Shown piece after piece: positions 8,658 through 16,529 of a stretch of DNA of 24,896 nt; position 1 is the stretch's first letter, and each line of letters opens with the position of its first letter. The notes under the pieces are model-generated. The model was not told where the DNA came from and searched no databases. It worked only from the letters and a program-made list of their open reading frames with translations. A program made the position numbers and the translations under genes. Where the stretch lies: the IMG/VR virus record IMGVR_UViG_3300033153_004087, positions 1 to 24,896 of that record. One strand, 5' to 3'. The stretch comes from a virus.

Positions 8658-9605
8658 TTATAGAGAGTAGCGTATACACCACATTACATTAACATTTCTT
8701 GGCCTAGATTCACTGCCACCTTTAAGGTCAGTTGAGCTTAATCCTGTGTTCTGAACATAGTTTTCCCTATCATTCAAACTGTGAGAAGTTCCTCTTGTAA
8801 ACTCTGCTAAATCTCTTGGGCCTTGATTAAATCCTGTTTCATGGAAGTGGCTCTTTATCTCATCTGCCTGCTTTGTACCAATATTATCCCCAGTAGTTAC
8901 GCCATCGCCGCGGTCTGTACGAGATCCAGCATCAGGATCATTCCCTGCTCCATGATCCCATCCACGAAGGAATTCACCTCTATAGTCAGGAAGATTAAAG
9001 GTAGTTGATCCATCACCTTCCCCGTATTGAGTTCCAATTAATCCAAATAAATCAGAGTAGGTAACTCTAGATACAGCGAAACCATTACATTCAAGGAAGC
9101 CTGTAGGAGGTGCATTTGTAGGAAATCCTATAATAGTACCAACAGGAAGGATGTTTCCAATATTGGTTATGGCATCTATTTGATCCTGAGTTAATCCTAC
9201 TATCTGTTGTAATTTAGTCCTCTCAGAATCTGTTATGATATTGCCTGAGCCAGTATCTATAATCCTATTAAGTTTATCTCTTTCCTGCTCAGTGATTATT
9301 GCTCCAGACCCAAAAGAGCCAATACCATCTAATATATCTTGGTTCTCAAACTTATGAATACTTGCTAAGCTAGCGCATATTTGAGTTATAGCAGCATCTA
9401 CTTCCTCTGCATTCATTTGCACTTGATCATAAAGCTCAAGAGTTCTTGTCGCTAGAAGTAAAGGTAGATGTGAAGCATTTAGCCCTCTAATATTTTGGAA
9501 TGCACCTATAGAAGTCTTCCTTGCAAAAGAAGCATCTACACCACCAGTATCAAAAAACGTATCTTCAAAACCAATTAGATCTTTACTGTATGTATTATCT
9601 GCCAT
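8658..9605 (-). CDS. Short tail fibre with collar domain
   Basis: A 315-residue protein. Residues 1-55 match the N-terminus of the fibre at 10052-11338 (ADNTYSKDLIGFED versus PDNTYEKDLAGVED, then NIRGLNASHLP versus SITKVNARHIP), so both dock to the same virion site. Residues 100-137 hold two copies of a GSG-IIT-ER-KL repeat, a likely fibrous shaft. Residues 152-215 are a phage tail collar domain (LPVGTIIGFP, PPTGFLECNG, TTFNLPDYRGEFLRGWD). The end RPRNVNVMWCIRYSL is the conserved collar-family C-terminus. The segment between (GDNIGTKQADEIKSHFHETG) is the usual tip with a metal-binding HxH. It probably recognises the host surface. It starts at ATG 9605, overlapping the stop of the preceding gene. 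Confidence 0.85.
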   Translation of the reverse strand: MADNTYSKDLIGFEDTFFDTGGVDASFARKTSIGAFQNIRGLNASHLPLLLATRTLELYDQVQMNAEEVDAAITQICASLASIHKFENQDILDGIGSFGSGAIITEQERDKLNRIIDTGSGNIITDSERTKLQQIVGLTQDQIDAITNIGNILPVGTIIGFPTNAPPTGFLECNGFAVSRVTYSDLFGLIGTQYGEGDGSTTFNLPDYRGEFLRGWDHGAGNDPDAGSRTDRGDGVTTGDNIGTKQADEIKSHFHETGFNQGPRDLAEFTRGTSHSLNDRENYVQNTGLSSTDLKGGSESRPRNVNVMWCIRYSL

Positions 9606-10042
9606 TACAATGCCTCTATTGCTGCTATATAATCATCATATATAAGGGCGCATTTCTTTGTACCCTCTTCTAGAACCTGCTTTAACTCAGCTAAAGTAAG
9701 AGTGTAAACTATATATCCTTGGATCCATTTACAGTCAGCTTTACCTTCGAGCTCCATTTCTCTAATCTTACCAGCTATATTCTGCTCTTCTGTAGGATTC
9801 GCCCAAATAACTCTCCCACCTACAGTAACAGTAACCTCAGATAATGCTTTATTGCGGGCAGCTTTAAGATTTATTTTAATTTGCTCCTCAGGAGATATAC
9901 CACTAAAAGGCTCGATAGTATTGCCTTCTTCTACCCACGGCTGCACTTCCTCTTTATATACTCGACTACCTACAGGTATAGATCTAAAGGGGGCATTTAG
10001 TTCTGAGATTATGGTGTTTTCTTTATTTCCAAATTTATACAT
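9605..10042 (-). CDS. Probable tail-fibre assembly protein (DUF4376-like)
   Basis: A 145-residue protein between two fibre genes. The N-terminal part is short and loop-rich (Pro/Trp), and the middle, about residues 55-115, has helix AARNKALSEV followed by VTVGGRVIWANPTEEQNIAGKI and a WIQGY strand. This resembles the DUF4376 and tail-fibre-assembly type proteins often found directly beside phage fibre genes, where they act as chaperones or as small tail parts. The stop overlaps the ATG of the downstream fibre, so the two are made together. The assignment rests on pattern and position. Confidence 0.5.
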   Translation of the reverse strand: MYKFGNKENTIISELNAPFRSIPVGSRVYKEEVQPWVEEGNTIEPFSGISPEEQIKINLKAARNKALSEVTVTVGGRVIWANPTEEQNIAGKIREMELEGKADCKWIQGYIVYTLTLAELKQVLEEGTKKCALIYDDYIAAIEAL

Positions 10043-10051
10043 GATATTTCC

Positions 10052-11338
10052 TTATAATCTTGAGTCAGCTTCCCAATGGGCTCTAAGAACGACATTCTCA
10101 CCAACAGCAACAGAGGGTGAGAATCTTGCCGCTGCAGAAGAGTTTCCAATAACTGTTAGATCACCCGGCCTATCAACCCCAGCACCTACATCTCTTATAT
10201 GCCCACTAGCTCCTGAGTCTGGTGAATATATTGTCATCGTTGGTATCGATATCATTCTATCTTTAAATGAAAAAGTTTGCGCAGCTTGAGTGGATAGTGC
10301 TGTAACTGATAGCCATTGCTGAGCACCTGATGTTGCTGCCCCACCCGGAAGAGTTCCGTCTGAGTAAGAGTTTTGATAGTATGGATTAATCCTTGCTCTT
10401 TCACCAGTATCAACAAGCCAAGATCCATTAAATGGACTGGATCCTTGGACACACGATATATTAGCATAGTCAACCGTAGCTGATACTCCACTAGGCAGAA
10501 ATATACCTATTTGAATAAAATCATCTGAACCTATCGTCTTACCAGACACACTTGGTACATCTATAGATACAGTAAATTCCTGCCAAGATGTAGTTACATT
10601 AAAGGTATCAGAGTTAACTGAAACCGCAGAGGATCCGCCAGGTCCAAAATCTTGATGCCATTGAACGAAGAAATTATTTATGATATTGTTAGCTTTTAAA
10701 AAAATACTAAATGTAACCTTCTCACCAGAAAATGTAGTTGAGTTTTTTAATCTAAATAGTAATCCAGCACTTCCTGTTGGTGATGTGTAGGTGGAACGAT
10801 GAAAGTATTTTGGGTTGCCGGGAACATCTGATTGCCCTACTGCAAAAGATTCTCTAGTCGCACTAAAAGTCCCTCCTGAAGAATCAACTCTTGCCATTGT
10901 TGAAGTGTAACCATCAGTCACAAATGGGCCAGATCCAAAATCCCAGTGATTAAATTGACCATCTATAATGAGATTATTGCCTGCTTTAGTTATAATATCA
11001 TCAAGTGAAACACCTGCATCTTTTAGCTTTCTTGTATTACCGTCTGCTAATACTAGGTTATCACTAACGAATGCGTCATCTGCAGTAACTAGTGGATCTT
11101 CACTCTGAGCTCCATCTACATTAAGAACTGCAATTATCTTAGACAAGAAATCTTCTACACTTTCTGCACCAAGGAATGTCAATGCATTAGTTACAGGTAT
11201 ATGCCTAGCATTAACTTTAGTAATACTCTGACTACCACCTGTAGAAGTACCTCTATTAAATTGCTCATTATTTCGATTAGTATCAAAGGATATATCTTCA
11301 ACACCAGCTAAATCTTTTTCATAAGTATTATCAGGCAT
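10052..11338 (-). CDS. Tail fibre / receptor-binding protein with carbohydrate-binding-like domain
   Basis: A 428-residue protein. An upstream GTG at 11344 is in frame, but ATG 11338 is chosen because it has AGAGG five bases upstream and gives MPDNTYEKDL, matching the start MADNTYSKDL of the second fibre. Residues 1-75 are the shared anchor region. From about residue 115 the pattern NLIIDGQFNHWDFG...YTSTMARVD is typical of fibre domains with a galactose-binding-like (CBM4/9-type) jelly roll, followed by beta strands to about 310 (SWQEFTVSIDVP). The C-terminus has further beta strands and ends VVLRAHWEADSRL. It lacks a collar domain. It likely binds a surface sugar of the host. The gene overlaps the end of the adaptor gene by 8 bases. 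Confidence 0.7.
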   Translation of the reverse strand: MPDNTYEKDLAGVEDISFDTNRNNEQFNRGTSTGGSQSITKVNARHIPVTNALTFLGAESVEDFLSKIIAVLNVDGAQSEDPLVTADDAFVSDNLVLADGNTRKLKDAGVSLDDIITKAGNNLIIDGQFNHWDFGSGPFVTDGYTSTMARVDSSGGTFSATRESFAVGQSDVPGNPKYFHRSTYTSPTGSAGLLFRLKNSTTFSGEKVTFSIFLKANNIINNFFVQWHQDFGPGGSSAVSVNSDTFNVTTSWQEFTVSIDVPSVSGKTIGSDDFIQIGIFLPSGVSATVDYANISCVQGSSPFNGSWLVDTGERARINPYYQNSYSDGTLPGGAATSGAQQWLSVTALSTQAAQTFSFKDRMISIPTMTIYSPDSGASGHIRDVGAGVDRPGDLTVIGNSSAAARFSPSVAVGENVVLRAHWEADSRL

Positions 11339-12215
11339 AGACACCTCTCACTGACATTGCGGCGTTTTGCCCAGAAGCTACTCTGCCTATTTCTCTATTA
11401 ACTCTCTCTTGGTATTTACTCTCATACAAAAGAGAAGATTGCAAATTTTGTTGCGGGCCGTCTTTCTCATAGCACTTATGGAGGGTGTAGTTATATAATG
11501 CTTGATCATCATCTATCTCAAGCTTACCTACTCTTGGATATCTAGAATACCAAACCCTAAACTTTTTATCTGTGCTTAATACTGCAGTAACGGCACCTTC
11601 TTCATAGTTAAATGTATTAGTATCTTCCCCATCATCATTTAATAAAGTGGAATCTATAGTTACACCAAGCTCTGAATCAAAATCTTCAGGCGTAGCATTA
11701 GCAATATATAATGGGTCAGACTCATCATATACCTGTACTCCATCTACTACTAAGGGTTCTATATTAACCTCATCCACAGATATAACTGCACCAAGCTCAC
11801 CAGTGAAATCTGTATACTCTGATAAGACTTGATTTGTAGGTATAGGAAAGAATCTTAATTGTCTCTGTCCATCGAGGTCTTGATAATAATGAGTGACGCT
11901 ACCTCTGGAGATTCGGTATCTAGGGCCAAACTCTCTAAGGATATCTCTTGAAGTAGTCTTCTGAATAACACATCCGTCATGTCTCTCAATGCGATCTACA
12001 TTAAAACAATCATCTGGAAGTGTATATATTTCTGTATTCTCACGTGTTGTAAGGGGGCCTTCAGACCGGAGAATAAAAGTCTTCTCACAGTATTCCCGCT
12101 GGCCCTCATTGATATAATCAATAAGCTCATCTTTAGACCAGTAGATGAAATTTACATCACCCGTTACTCTTGTGACTTTGCCTATGACTTTATCAAATTC
12201 ATGTGGTAGTGCCAT
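11331..12215 (-). CDS. Head-to-tail adaptor (tail tubular protein A / P22 gp4-like)
   Basis: A 294-residue protein. The N-terminus is helical with LIDYINEGQREYCEKT (about residues 31-46), the usual helix pattern of podovirus adaptors, followed by a beta-rich centre (TEIYTLPDDCFNVDRIE, LRFFPIPTNQ) and a C-terminal helix bundle (LYNYTLHKCYEKDGPQQNLQSSLLYESKYQERVNREI). Adaptors of this class form a dodecameric ring under the portal and receive the nozzle. An acidic insert around residues 140-210 looks variable. The gene order portal, scaffold, capsid, small capsid protein, adaptor is standard. It ends in TGA inside the start of the first fibre gene. Confidence 0.65.
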   Translation of the reverse strand: MALPHEFDKVIGKVTRVTGDVNFIYWSKDELIDYINEGQREYCEKTFILRSEGPLTTRENTEIYTLPDDCFNVDRIERHDGCVIQKTTSRDILREFGPRYRISRGSVTHYYQDLDGQRQLRFFPIPTNQVLSEYTDFTGELGAVISVDEVNIEPLVVDGVQVYDESDPLYIANATPEDFDSELGVTIDSTLLNDDGEDTNTFNYEEGAVTAVLSTDKKFRVWYSRYPRVGKLEIDDDQALYNYTLHKCYEKDGPQQNLQSSLLYESKYQERVNREIGRVASGQNAAMSVRGVYA

Positions 12216-12233
12216 CTTTAGACCCCCTTAGTT

Positions 12234-12659
12234 TTAGCTTAGTTCTTGAATATAGTACTCAGCAGAGACCATAACTTTAGCGGTATCAAGATCCGCTGAA
12301 GGAACGATATTAATAGTCGTTAAGTTATTGTAACGAGTGCCTTGAGTTACTAGAGCGCCAGATGCCTTGATAATACCACCTAAAGCATTAGCATCAACAG
12401 CAGATAGATAACCATCAGCATCACTATCGTTACCGATATCAAGAGTGGCAACACCACCCTCTACAGTTAGTACTTCGACCAATACGCTTGTAACAATTGC
12501 ATTGTCCGGCATAATAAGAGCCTGAACGACATCGGAAGCCGCAACATCAAGACCATCAAGTGAGAAGTCAAGGACATTCTCAGAGACCATTTTATGTCCA
12601 CCGATATGAGCTAAAGGAGCGTTAGCAGCACCTTTTAAGTGTTTAGTAATAGTAGCCAT
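12234..12659 (-). CDS. Small capsid-associated protein (possible decoration or head-completion protein)
   Basis: A 141-residue, beta-rich, Ala/Val/Asp-rich protein directly after the major capsid gene. ATG 12659 has AAGGAA upstream. The sequence alternates short strands (DVVQALIMPDNAIVTSVLVEVLTVEGGVATLDIGNDSDADGY) and ends AKVMVSAEYYIQELS. Similar small beta proteins follow capsid genes in many marine podoviruses; they are thought to be decoration or head-completion proteins. A hairpin between the two genes (12690-12709) may lower its expression relative to the capsid. The function is inferred from position. Confidence 0.5.
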   Translation of the reverse strand: MATITKHLKGAANAPLAHIGGHKMVSENVLDFSLDGLDVAASDVVQALIMPDNAIVTSVLVEVLTVEGGVATLDIGNDSDADGYLSAVDANALGGIIKASGALVTQGTRYNNLTTINIVPSADLDTAKVMVSAEYYIQELS

Positions 12660-12689
12660 TTTTGCTATTCCTTATTTAATTGAAGTAAA

Positions 12690-12709
12690 GAGGGTCAGAA
12701 TTGACCCTC
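12690..12709 (-). terminator. Hairpin after the major capsid gene, possible partial terminator or mRNA stabiliser
   Basis: On the minus strand GAGGGTCA and TGACCCTC form a perfect 8-bp stem with loop ATTC, followed by TTTACTTC. It lies 7 bases beyond the capsid stop codon and upstream of the ribosome-binding site of the next gene. The weak T tract suggests partial termination or protection of the capsid mRNA. Confidence 0.55.
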
Positions 12710-12715
12710 GATAAA

Positions 12716-13774
12716 TTAGCTTACAACTGAAGCTGTGTAGAATTGGATAACAGCGTTATCGTCCTGAAGACCAGTGTTGTCACGATTGAAACGGATTTTA
12801 ATAACACCTTTGATATCACCAACAGCGATACCTAGCTGATGACCGTAATCAAAATCCTTCTCAGTCCACTGAATGTGACCGCGCTGACCATTCATAAGAG
12901 GAGCACCTGCCCAGTTAACAGCACATGCACCAGCACCTACAAGTAGGTTACGAGCAACAAATACTGAACCAGCATTCTCTTCACGTTTGATCTTATCACA
13001 TTCGATAATTGTAACACCATCGATATCAGTGATACCACCTTCGAAGAAAGCAGCACGACCTTTACCTTCTTCCTTAGCATAAGCCTCATAATCAGGATCT
13101 GCTTTAAGATCTTGTAGTGACCAAGGATCAAGGAATAGTAGGAAAGATTGCTTACCGAATTCAGCATCTTTGAAAGGCTTAATCTTTTCAGCAGCATTGG
13201 CGTTACCAGTGATTGCATGAAGTTTAAGTCTACGGATACCTTTAACCGTACAGATGTCAGTAGTTGCGATATCATCGATACCAGCAGCAGGAACTGAAGC
13301 ACTGTGAGTAGCTGTAGAGTCTGCAGCAAGCTCACGGTTAGCAGTAGGAGTAGTGGACATTGCATCAAACATTGCGTTATCAGTCTCTTGAGTCTTCCAA
13401 TCTAGAAGGATCTCACGAGCATTCATAGCGTGATTGATAGAAGTACGCTGGTCACTCATACCAAGACGGAAACGAACAGCATTACGCTTTTCGATAGCTG
13501 TCAAAGTCTGATCACCGTAGTTCATGTCCTGCTCTTTACCTTCTAGAGTAACAGAGCCAGTAACACCGGAATCTTGATCAAGAAGATAAGACTTAGGAAG
13601 AGTTAGCTTATCGCCAGCTTCTTTCTCTAATTCTCTTTTAACGATAACAGGAGCTTTCATACTCTCGCCCATAAAAGGCATAAAGTATAGTTCTTCAACA
13701 TGCTCCTTGAACATTTCATTTGACCACTGTTGCTGGGTCAAATTGTGATTTGTTGGGATATCTAAAATAGACAT
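12716..13774 (-). CDS. Major capsid protein (N4 gp56 / DUF4043-like)
   Basis: A 352-residue protein following the scaffold gene by 16 bases. The N-terminus carries WSNEMFKEHVEELYFMPFMG (residues 17-36), then GDKLTLPKSYLLDQDSGVTG and LEGKEQDMNYGDQTLTAIEKR, the pattern of the N4 gp56-type capsid family with HK97-like fold. Residues 95-140 hold MSDQRTSINHAMNAREILLDW, the long spine-helix region. The C-terminus is beta-rich (FDYGHQLGIAVGDIKGVIKIRF). Length and operon position fit. The gene appears richer in GC and more regular in codon use than its neighbours, as expected for the most highly expressed phage gene. Confidence 0.85.
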   Translation of the reverse strand: MSILDIPTNHNLTQQQWSNEMFKEHVEELYFMPFMGESMKAPVIVKRELEKEAGDKLTLPKSYLLDQDSGVTGSVTLEGKEQDMNYGDQTLTAIEKRNAVRFRLGMSDQRTSINHAMNAREILLDWKTQETDNAMFDAMSTTPTANRELAADSTATHSASVPAAGIDDIATTDICTVKGIRRLKLHAITGNANAAEKIKPFKDAEFGKQSFLLFLDPWSLQDLKADPDYEAYAKEEGKGRAAFFEGGITDIDGVTIIECDKIKREENAGSVFVARNLLVGAGACAVNWAGAPLMNGQRGHIQWTEKDFDYGHQLGIAVGDIKGVIKIRFNRDNTGLQDDNAVIQFYTASVVS

Positions 13775-13790
13775 TGTGACTTACCTTATT

Positions 13791-14642
13791 TTAGCGTCTA
13801 CCTCCCTTCCCAGCTCTAAACATTCCTGACATAGAATCCTTACTCTTAGTAGTAGAGGATGGCTTTACAGGAGCTGAAGAAGGAACTTTACGCAGATTAG
13901 TTCTATTGTTTGTTTTACCTTCTTCCATTTCTTTAAGGATCTCTTCACGGAGTTTTGCTTTTAATGCTTCAGCGTCTACCGGATTGGTATTAGCTTCCTG
14001 AAGCTTCTTGCCTTCCTCGTAGGCTGCTTTAGCTCTATTTGGTGCGGCTTGAATTTTAGCAATTACCTCAGGATGATAAGCTTGTACTTTAAGAAGATTG
14101 CTGATTACATCATCGTAATCCTCATGCATTGCTCTCTGGACTCCCTCATCAATAGCTAATTGATTATTCTGAGGTGCGGCTGGTTGTTGTGGCTCGGTAT
14201 AACCTAATTTACCTGCCATAACTTTAAACCACTCTTCAGGGTTAGAGTACTGTAGATCGCTCAACTCTTCTTGAGTATATTCTTTTTCTTTAGGTTGCTC
14301 TTCAGCTTTCTTGAAACTATCAAGCTGCTGTTGAAGCTCATTGTAGCGGCGATCATTGTAGGATTGATTATCCCGATGCTGCTTTTCAATACGCTCTTTA
14401 TCAAGCCTGGTAGATTCATATAAAGCCTTGTAGTCAACCTCATCCTGTGTAGATTCTCCTGCTGTCTCAGTTTGAGCCGATGACTCTACTTCAACATTAG
14501 GTGTTTCTTCTACTTGGGTTTGCTCAAGTCCAGATTCTTCAGAAGGTAATACATCCTCTAGGGTAGCTTGCGCATCCGTGGTTGCTTCCACTCCTGTTGT
14601 CTTGTTACTTCCTGCTGTGAACAGGTCATCAAGTTCTGGCAT
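13791..14642 (-). CDS. Scaffolding protein
   Basis: A 283-residue, very acidic, low-complexity protein. Residues 1-75 are Glu/Thr/Ser/Gln-rich and disordered. Residues 75-125 are charged coiled coil (RLDKERIEKQHRDNQSYNDR). The middle has LSDLQYSNPEEWFKVMAGKLGY, and there is a second helix near residues 195-235. The C-terminus is short and basic (GMFRAGKGGRR), as in other scaffolds, where such an end binds the capsid protein. It lies between portal and capsid genes as in most podoviruses. A 19-bp repeat links its 5' coding end to its own leader. Confidence 0.8.
   Translation of the reverse strand: MPELDDLFTAGSNKTTGVEATTDAQATLEDVLPSEESGLEQTQVEETPNVEVESSAQTETAGESTQDEVDYKALYESTRLDKERIEKQHRDNQSYNDRRYNELQQQLDSFKKAEEQPKEKEYTQEELSDLQYSNPEEWFKVMAGKLGYTEPQQPAAPQNNQLAIDEGVQRAMHEDYDDVISNLLKVQAYHPEVIAKIQAAPNRAKAAYEEGKKLQEANTNPVDAEALKAKLREEILKEMEEGKTNNRTNLRKVPSSAPVKPSSTTKSKDSMSGMFRAGKGGRR
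14559..14577. repeat. 19-bp direct repeat, copy in the scaffold gene
   Basis: TAGGGTAGCTTGCGCATCC occurs here and again, identical, at 14661-14679. On the minus strand this copy encodes DAQATL inside the N-terminal disordered part of the scaffold protein. The spacing between copies is 102 bp. Confidence 0.85.
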
Positions 14643-14660
14643 TTTTTATAACTCCGTGAT

Positions 14661-14679
14661 TAGGGTAGCTTGCGCATCC
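14661..14679. repeat. 19-bp direct repeat, copy in the portal-scaffold spacer
   Basis: Identical to 14559-14577. It lies in the 53-bp spacer after the portal stop and before the scaffold ATG. On the minus strand it creates the mini reading frame ATGCGCAAGCTACCCTAA (M-R-K-L-P), preceded by ACAGG. It may be a leftover of a local duplication that moved the scaffold start, or a leader minigene. Confidence 0.85.
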
Positions 14680-14695
14680 TGTTTTATTTATGGGC

Positions 14696-16408
14696 TTAGG
14701 AGGTAGGTTGTCCATCTCCACCCGGCGGCGGTGGCAATACTGCCTGTGCCAATTGTTCCTTGTTTGGAAGATCTGTTGTTTTGATAATCTCTGCTAAGAA
14801 TGTCGCGTTATTTTGTAATGCTGGTGCAACTTTAGTCATTTCAACTAGACTATTAAGGGTTGCTTCGTTCGCGTTTGCTGACTTAGCAGATTCTGTTATA
14901 ACTATATCGTACTTAAATATTTCACTCAGCTCATTAACTCTGGCTTTAATGATATTGCCATCGTCATCTATACCTTCTTCTGTAGTGGCATTGAGTTCTG
15001 CTTGAGCTATCTGACCATTAGGGAGCTTGTAGCGCATGATCTCTTTGTTCTTCATGTATTGTGCCATGAGATAAACATATATCTCCGCTGCTTTCTTTTT
15101 GGTCTTTTCTAAACAATCGTAAAGCGATGTGAGTACTGTGTTACCCTGCCTCAGCCTCATTGAGATAGCCGTGCCTGATCTTGCATTTGTATGCAGGCCT
15201 TGTAATTCAGGGTTAACTCCAGATACTCTATGCATCGCACTTACACCTATATCGAAGTGTTGGAATGCCATTTGCGCATCTCCGCGATTCTCTTCAATCC
15301 TAATCTTACTAGATGAAAGAGCACCATCTTCAAAATCATTAATAACCGCATCAGGCTTACATATTTCTTCTTGGACTTTAGCGACATTTGCTAGTGCGCC
15401 CTTCTCTGCAAGAATTTGCCTCGTACCTAGTATGTGCATTGATTTTGAGAAGGATCTATTTATAACATCTTGTGGATCAATAAGATCCTTAACTAGTCCG
15501 TATGCGTCACCTTGACGATCTCTATTGTAATAAGTGAATATAATTGGGAATTGATTATGCTTTCTCCCAAATGGGCTTGGTGATTCAATGAAGATAGAAT
15601 CTGAGAATACACAGTTATACATCTCTGATTTATTTGTCTCAGGGTTTCTGTAGTAATACCAGCCCTCAATAATCTTAACTCTCTCTCTGTCGGTATCCAC
15701 CCATTTCTTAGGGTCATCAATTAGGTCATCAAAGTATTCTTTCTTTTCGTGAGTACGATTAACATTATCGTTTTCATCAACACTTGCAGAGTGAACTAGA
15801 CGTTTAAGTTCTTGCTCTTTATCCGGCCAAGCTTCTATTGCCACATCTAAATCAATCCACTTGGCCCTAAAGATGTGTCTTGCATCTTTATAATCAACTC
15901 TCTTACTACAGGCATCTACAAATATTTCTTCCCATTCGATATACTCACGGAATATCTCCTTATCATCGGAATCCCAGTCAACATAAAAGTTGCCCCTCCC
16001 ACCAATCACACCATCCTGAAAAGCTCTAGTTACTTCATAAGAGAAGTAATCTTCTTCACCTTTCTGACGATATAGATCTGTAAGTAGCTCTGCTGGAACG
16101 GTATCTGAATTCTCAAAGCCGACAAACTTAATATCTGTTCGCCCTTGAATTTCTTGGCCTGTAAGTAAATTAACGATAGATTTCGTGAGATTGAACTTAA
16201 GTGGCGGCTGCTTTCTTGCTATCATTAGCTTCATTATTTCTTCAGAGAGTTGATCTCCGTGGTAATAATCATGCCACATTCTGGCTTTTCTTCGCCAAGT
16301 CCTTTCATTTTCAACTGCGGCTCTATACCAACGGTGGATCTTCTTTAATTGATCCTTCTCCTCAGATGAAGCATTTTCGTTATCTATACTTGTATCTAGG
16401 TTTGGCAT
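14696..16408 (-). CDS. Portal protein (P22-like)
   Basis: A 570-residue protein, first gene of the leftward structural operon. The N-terminus has HRWYRAAVENERTWRRKARMWHDYYHGDQL (residues 25-54), then QPPLKFNLTKSIVNLLTGQE (residues 68-86), a hallmark of P22-type portals. Further signatures are DGVIGGRGNFYVDWD, RIFRAKWIDLDVAIE-like stem sequence and SGVNPELQGLHTNARSGTAISMR. The C-terminal third is helical with an acidic loop and ends in a Pro/Gly tail. The portal forms the dodecameric DNA entry ring and contacts the terminase and adaptor. ATG 16408 has only a weak GGTGA upstream. Transcription probably starts in the divergent region to its right. Confidence 0.85.
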   Translation of the reverse strand: MPNLDTSIDNENASSEEKDQLKKIHRWYRAAVENERTWRRKARMWHDYYHGDQLSEEIMKLMIARKQPPLKFNLTKSIVNLLTGQEIQGRTDIKFVGFENSDTVPAELLTDLYRQKGEEDYFSYEVTRAFQDGVIGGRGNFYVDWDSDDKEIFREYIEWEEIFVDACSKRVDYKDARHIFRAKWIDLDVAIEAWPDKEQELKRLVHSASVDENDNVNRTHEKKEYFDDLIDDPKKWVDTDRERVKIIEGWYYYRNPETNKSEMYNCVFSDSIFIESPSPFGRKHNQFPIIFTYYNRDRQGDAYGLVKDLIDPQDVINRSFSKSMHILGTRQILAEKGALANVAKVQEEICKPDAVINDFEDGALSSSKIRIEENRGDAQMAFQHFDIGVSAMHRVSGVNPELQGLHTNARSGTAISMRLRQGNTVLTSLYDCLEKTKKKAAEIYVYLMAQYMKNKEIMRYKLPNGQIAQAELNATTEEGIDDDGNIIKARVNELSEIFKYDIVITESAKSANANEATLNSLVEMTKVAPALQNNATFLAEIIKTTDLPNKEQLAQAVLPPPPGGDGQPTS

Positions 16409-16439
16409 AGTTCACCGCATTGTAAATTGATTTGTATTG

Positions 16440-16448
16440 ATTATATCA
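16440..16448 (-). promoter_or_regulatory. Extended -10 promoter for the leftward structural operon
   Basis: On the minus strand TGATATAAT is a perfect extended -10 (TGn-TATAAT) about 30 bases before the portal ATG. No good -35 box lies at 15-19 bp, which is usual for extended -10 promoters or for one that needs an activator. Confidence 0.45.
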
Positions 16449-16454
16449 ATAATG

Positions 16455-16475
16455 TATACTAACTTCATTAGTATA
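16455..16475. promoter_or_regulatory. 21-bp inverted repeat in the divergent region, candidate operator
   Basis: TATACTAA (16455-16462) and TTAGTATA (16468-16475) form perfect 8-bp arms around CTTCA. Each arm contains a TATACT -10-like hexamer pointing outward on its own strand: rightward at 16455-16460 (with TTGTAT 17 bp upstream at 16432-16437), leftward at 16470-16475. A dimeric regulator bound here could control both late units at once. Confidence 0.45.
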
Positions 16476-16529
16476 TTCAATGTCTGTCAAGTTTAAAATT
16501 TAATATAATTAAGGATTTAAGGTGAGTGG

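Noticed and set aside
12937-13368. 143-codon frame on the minus strand inside the capsid gene
   Set aside because: It is a Leu/Ser-rich shadow of the major capsid gene in another frame, caused by that gene's regular codon use, with no ribosome-binding site.
16485-16490. TTGACA on the minus strand as a consensus -35 for the portal operon
   Set aside because: The box is perfect, but no -10 lies at 16-18 bp; TATACT is only 9 bp away and the extended -10 TGATATAAT is much further. It may be chance or part of another binding site.
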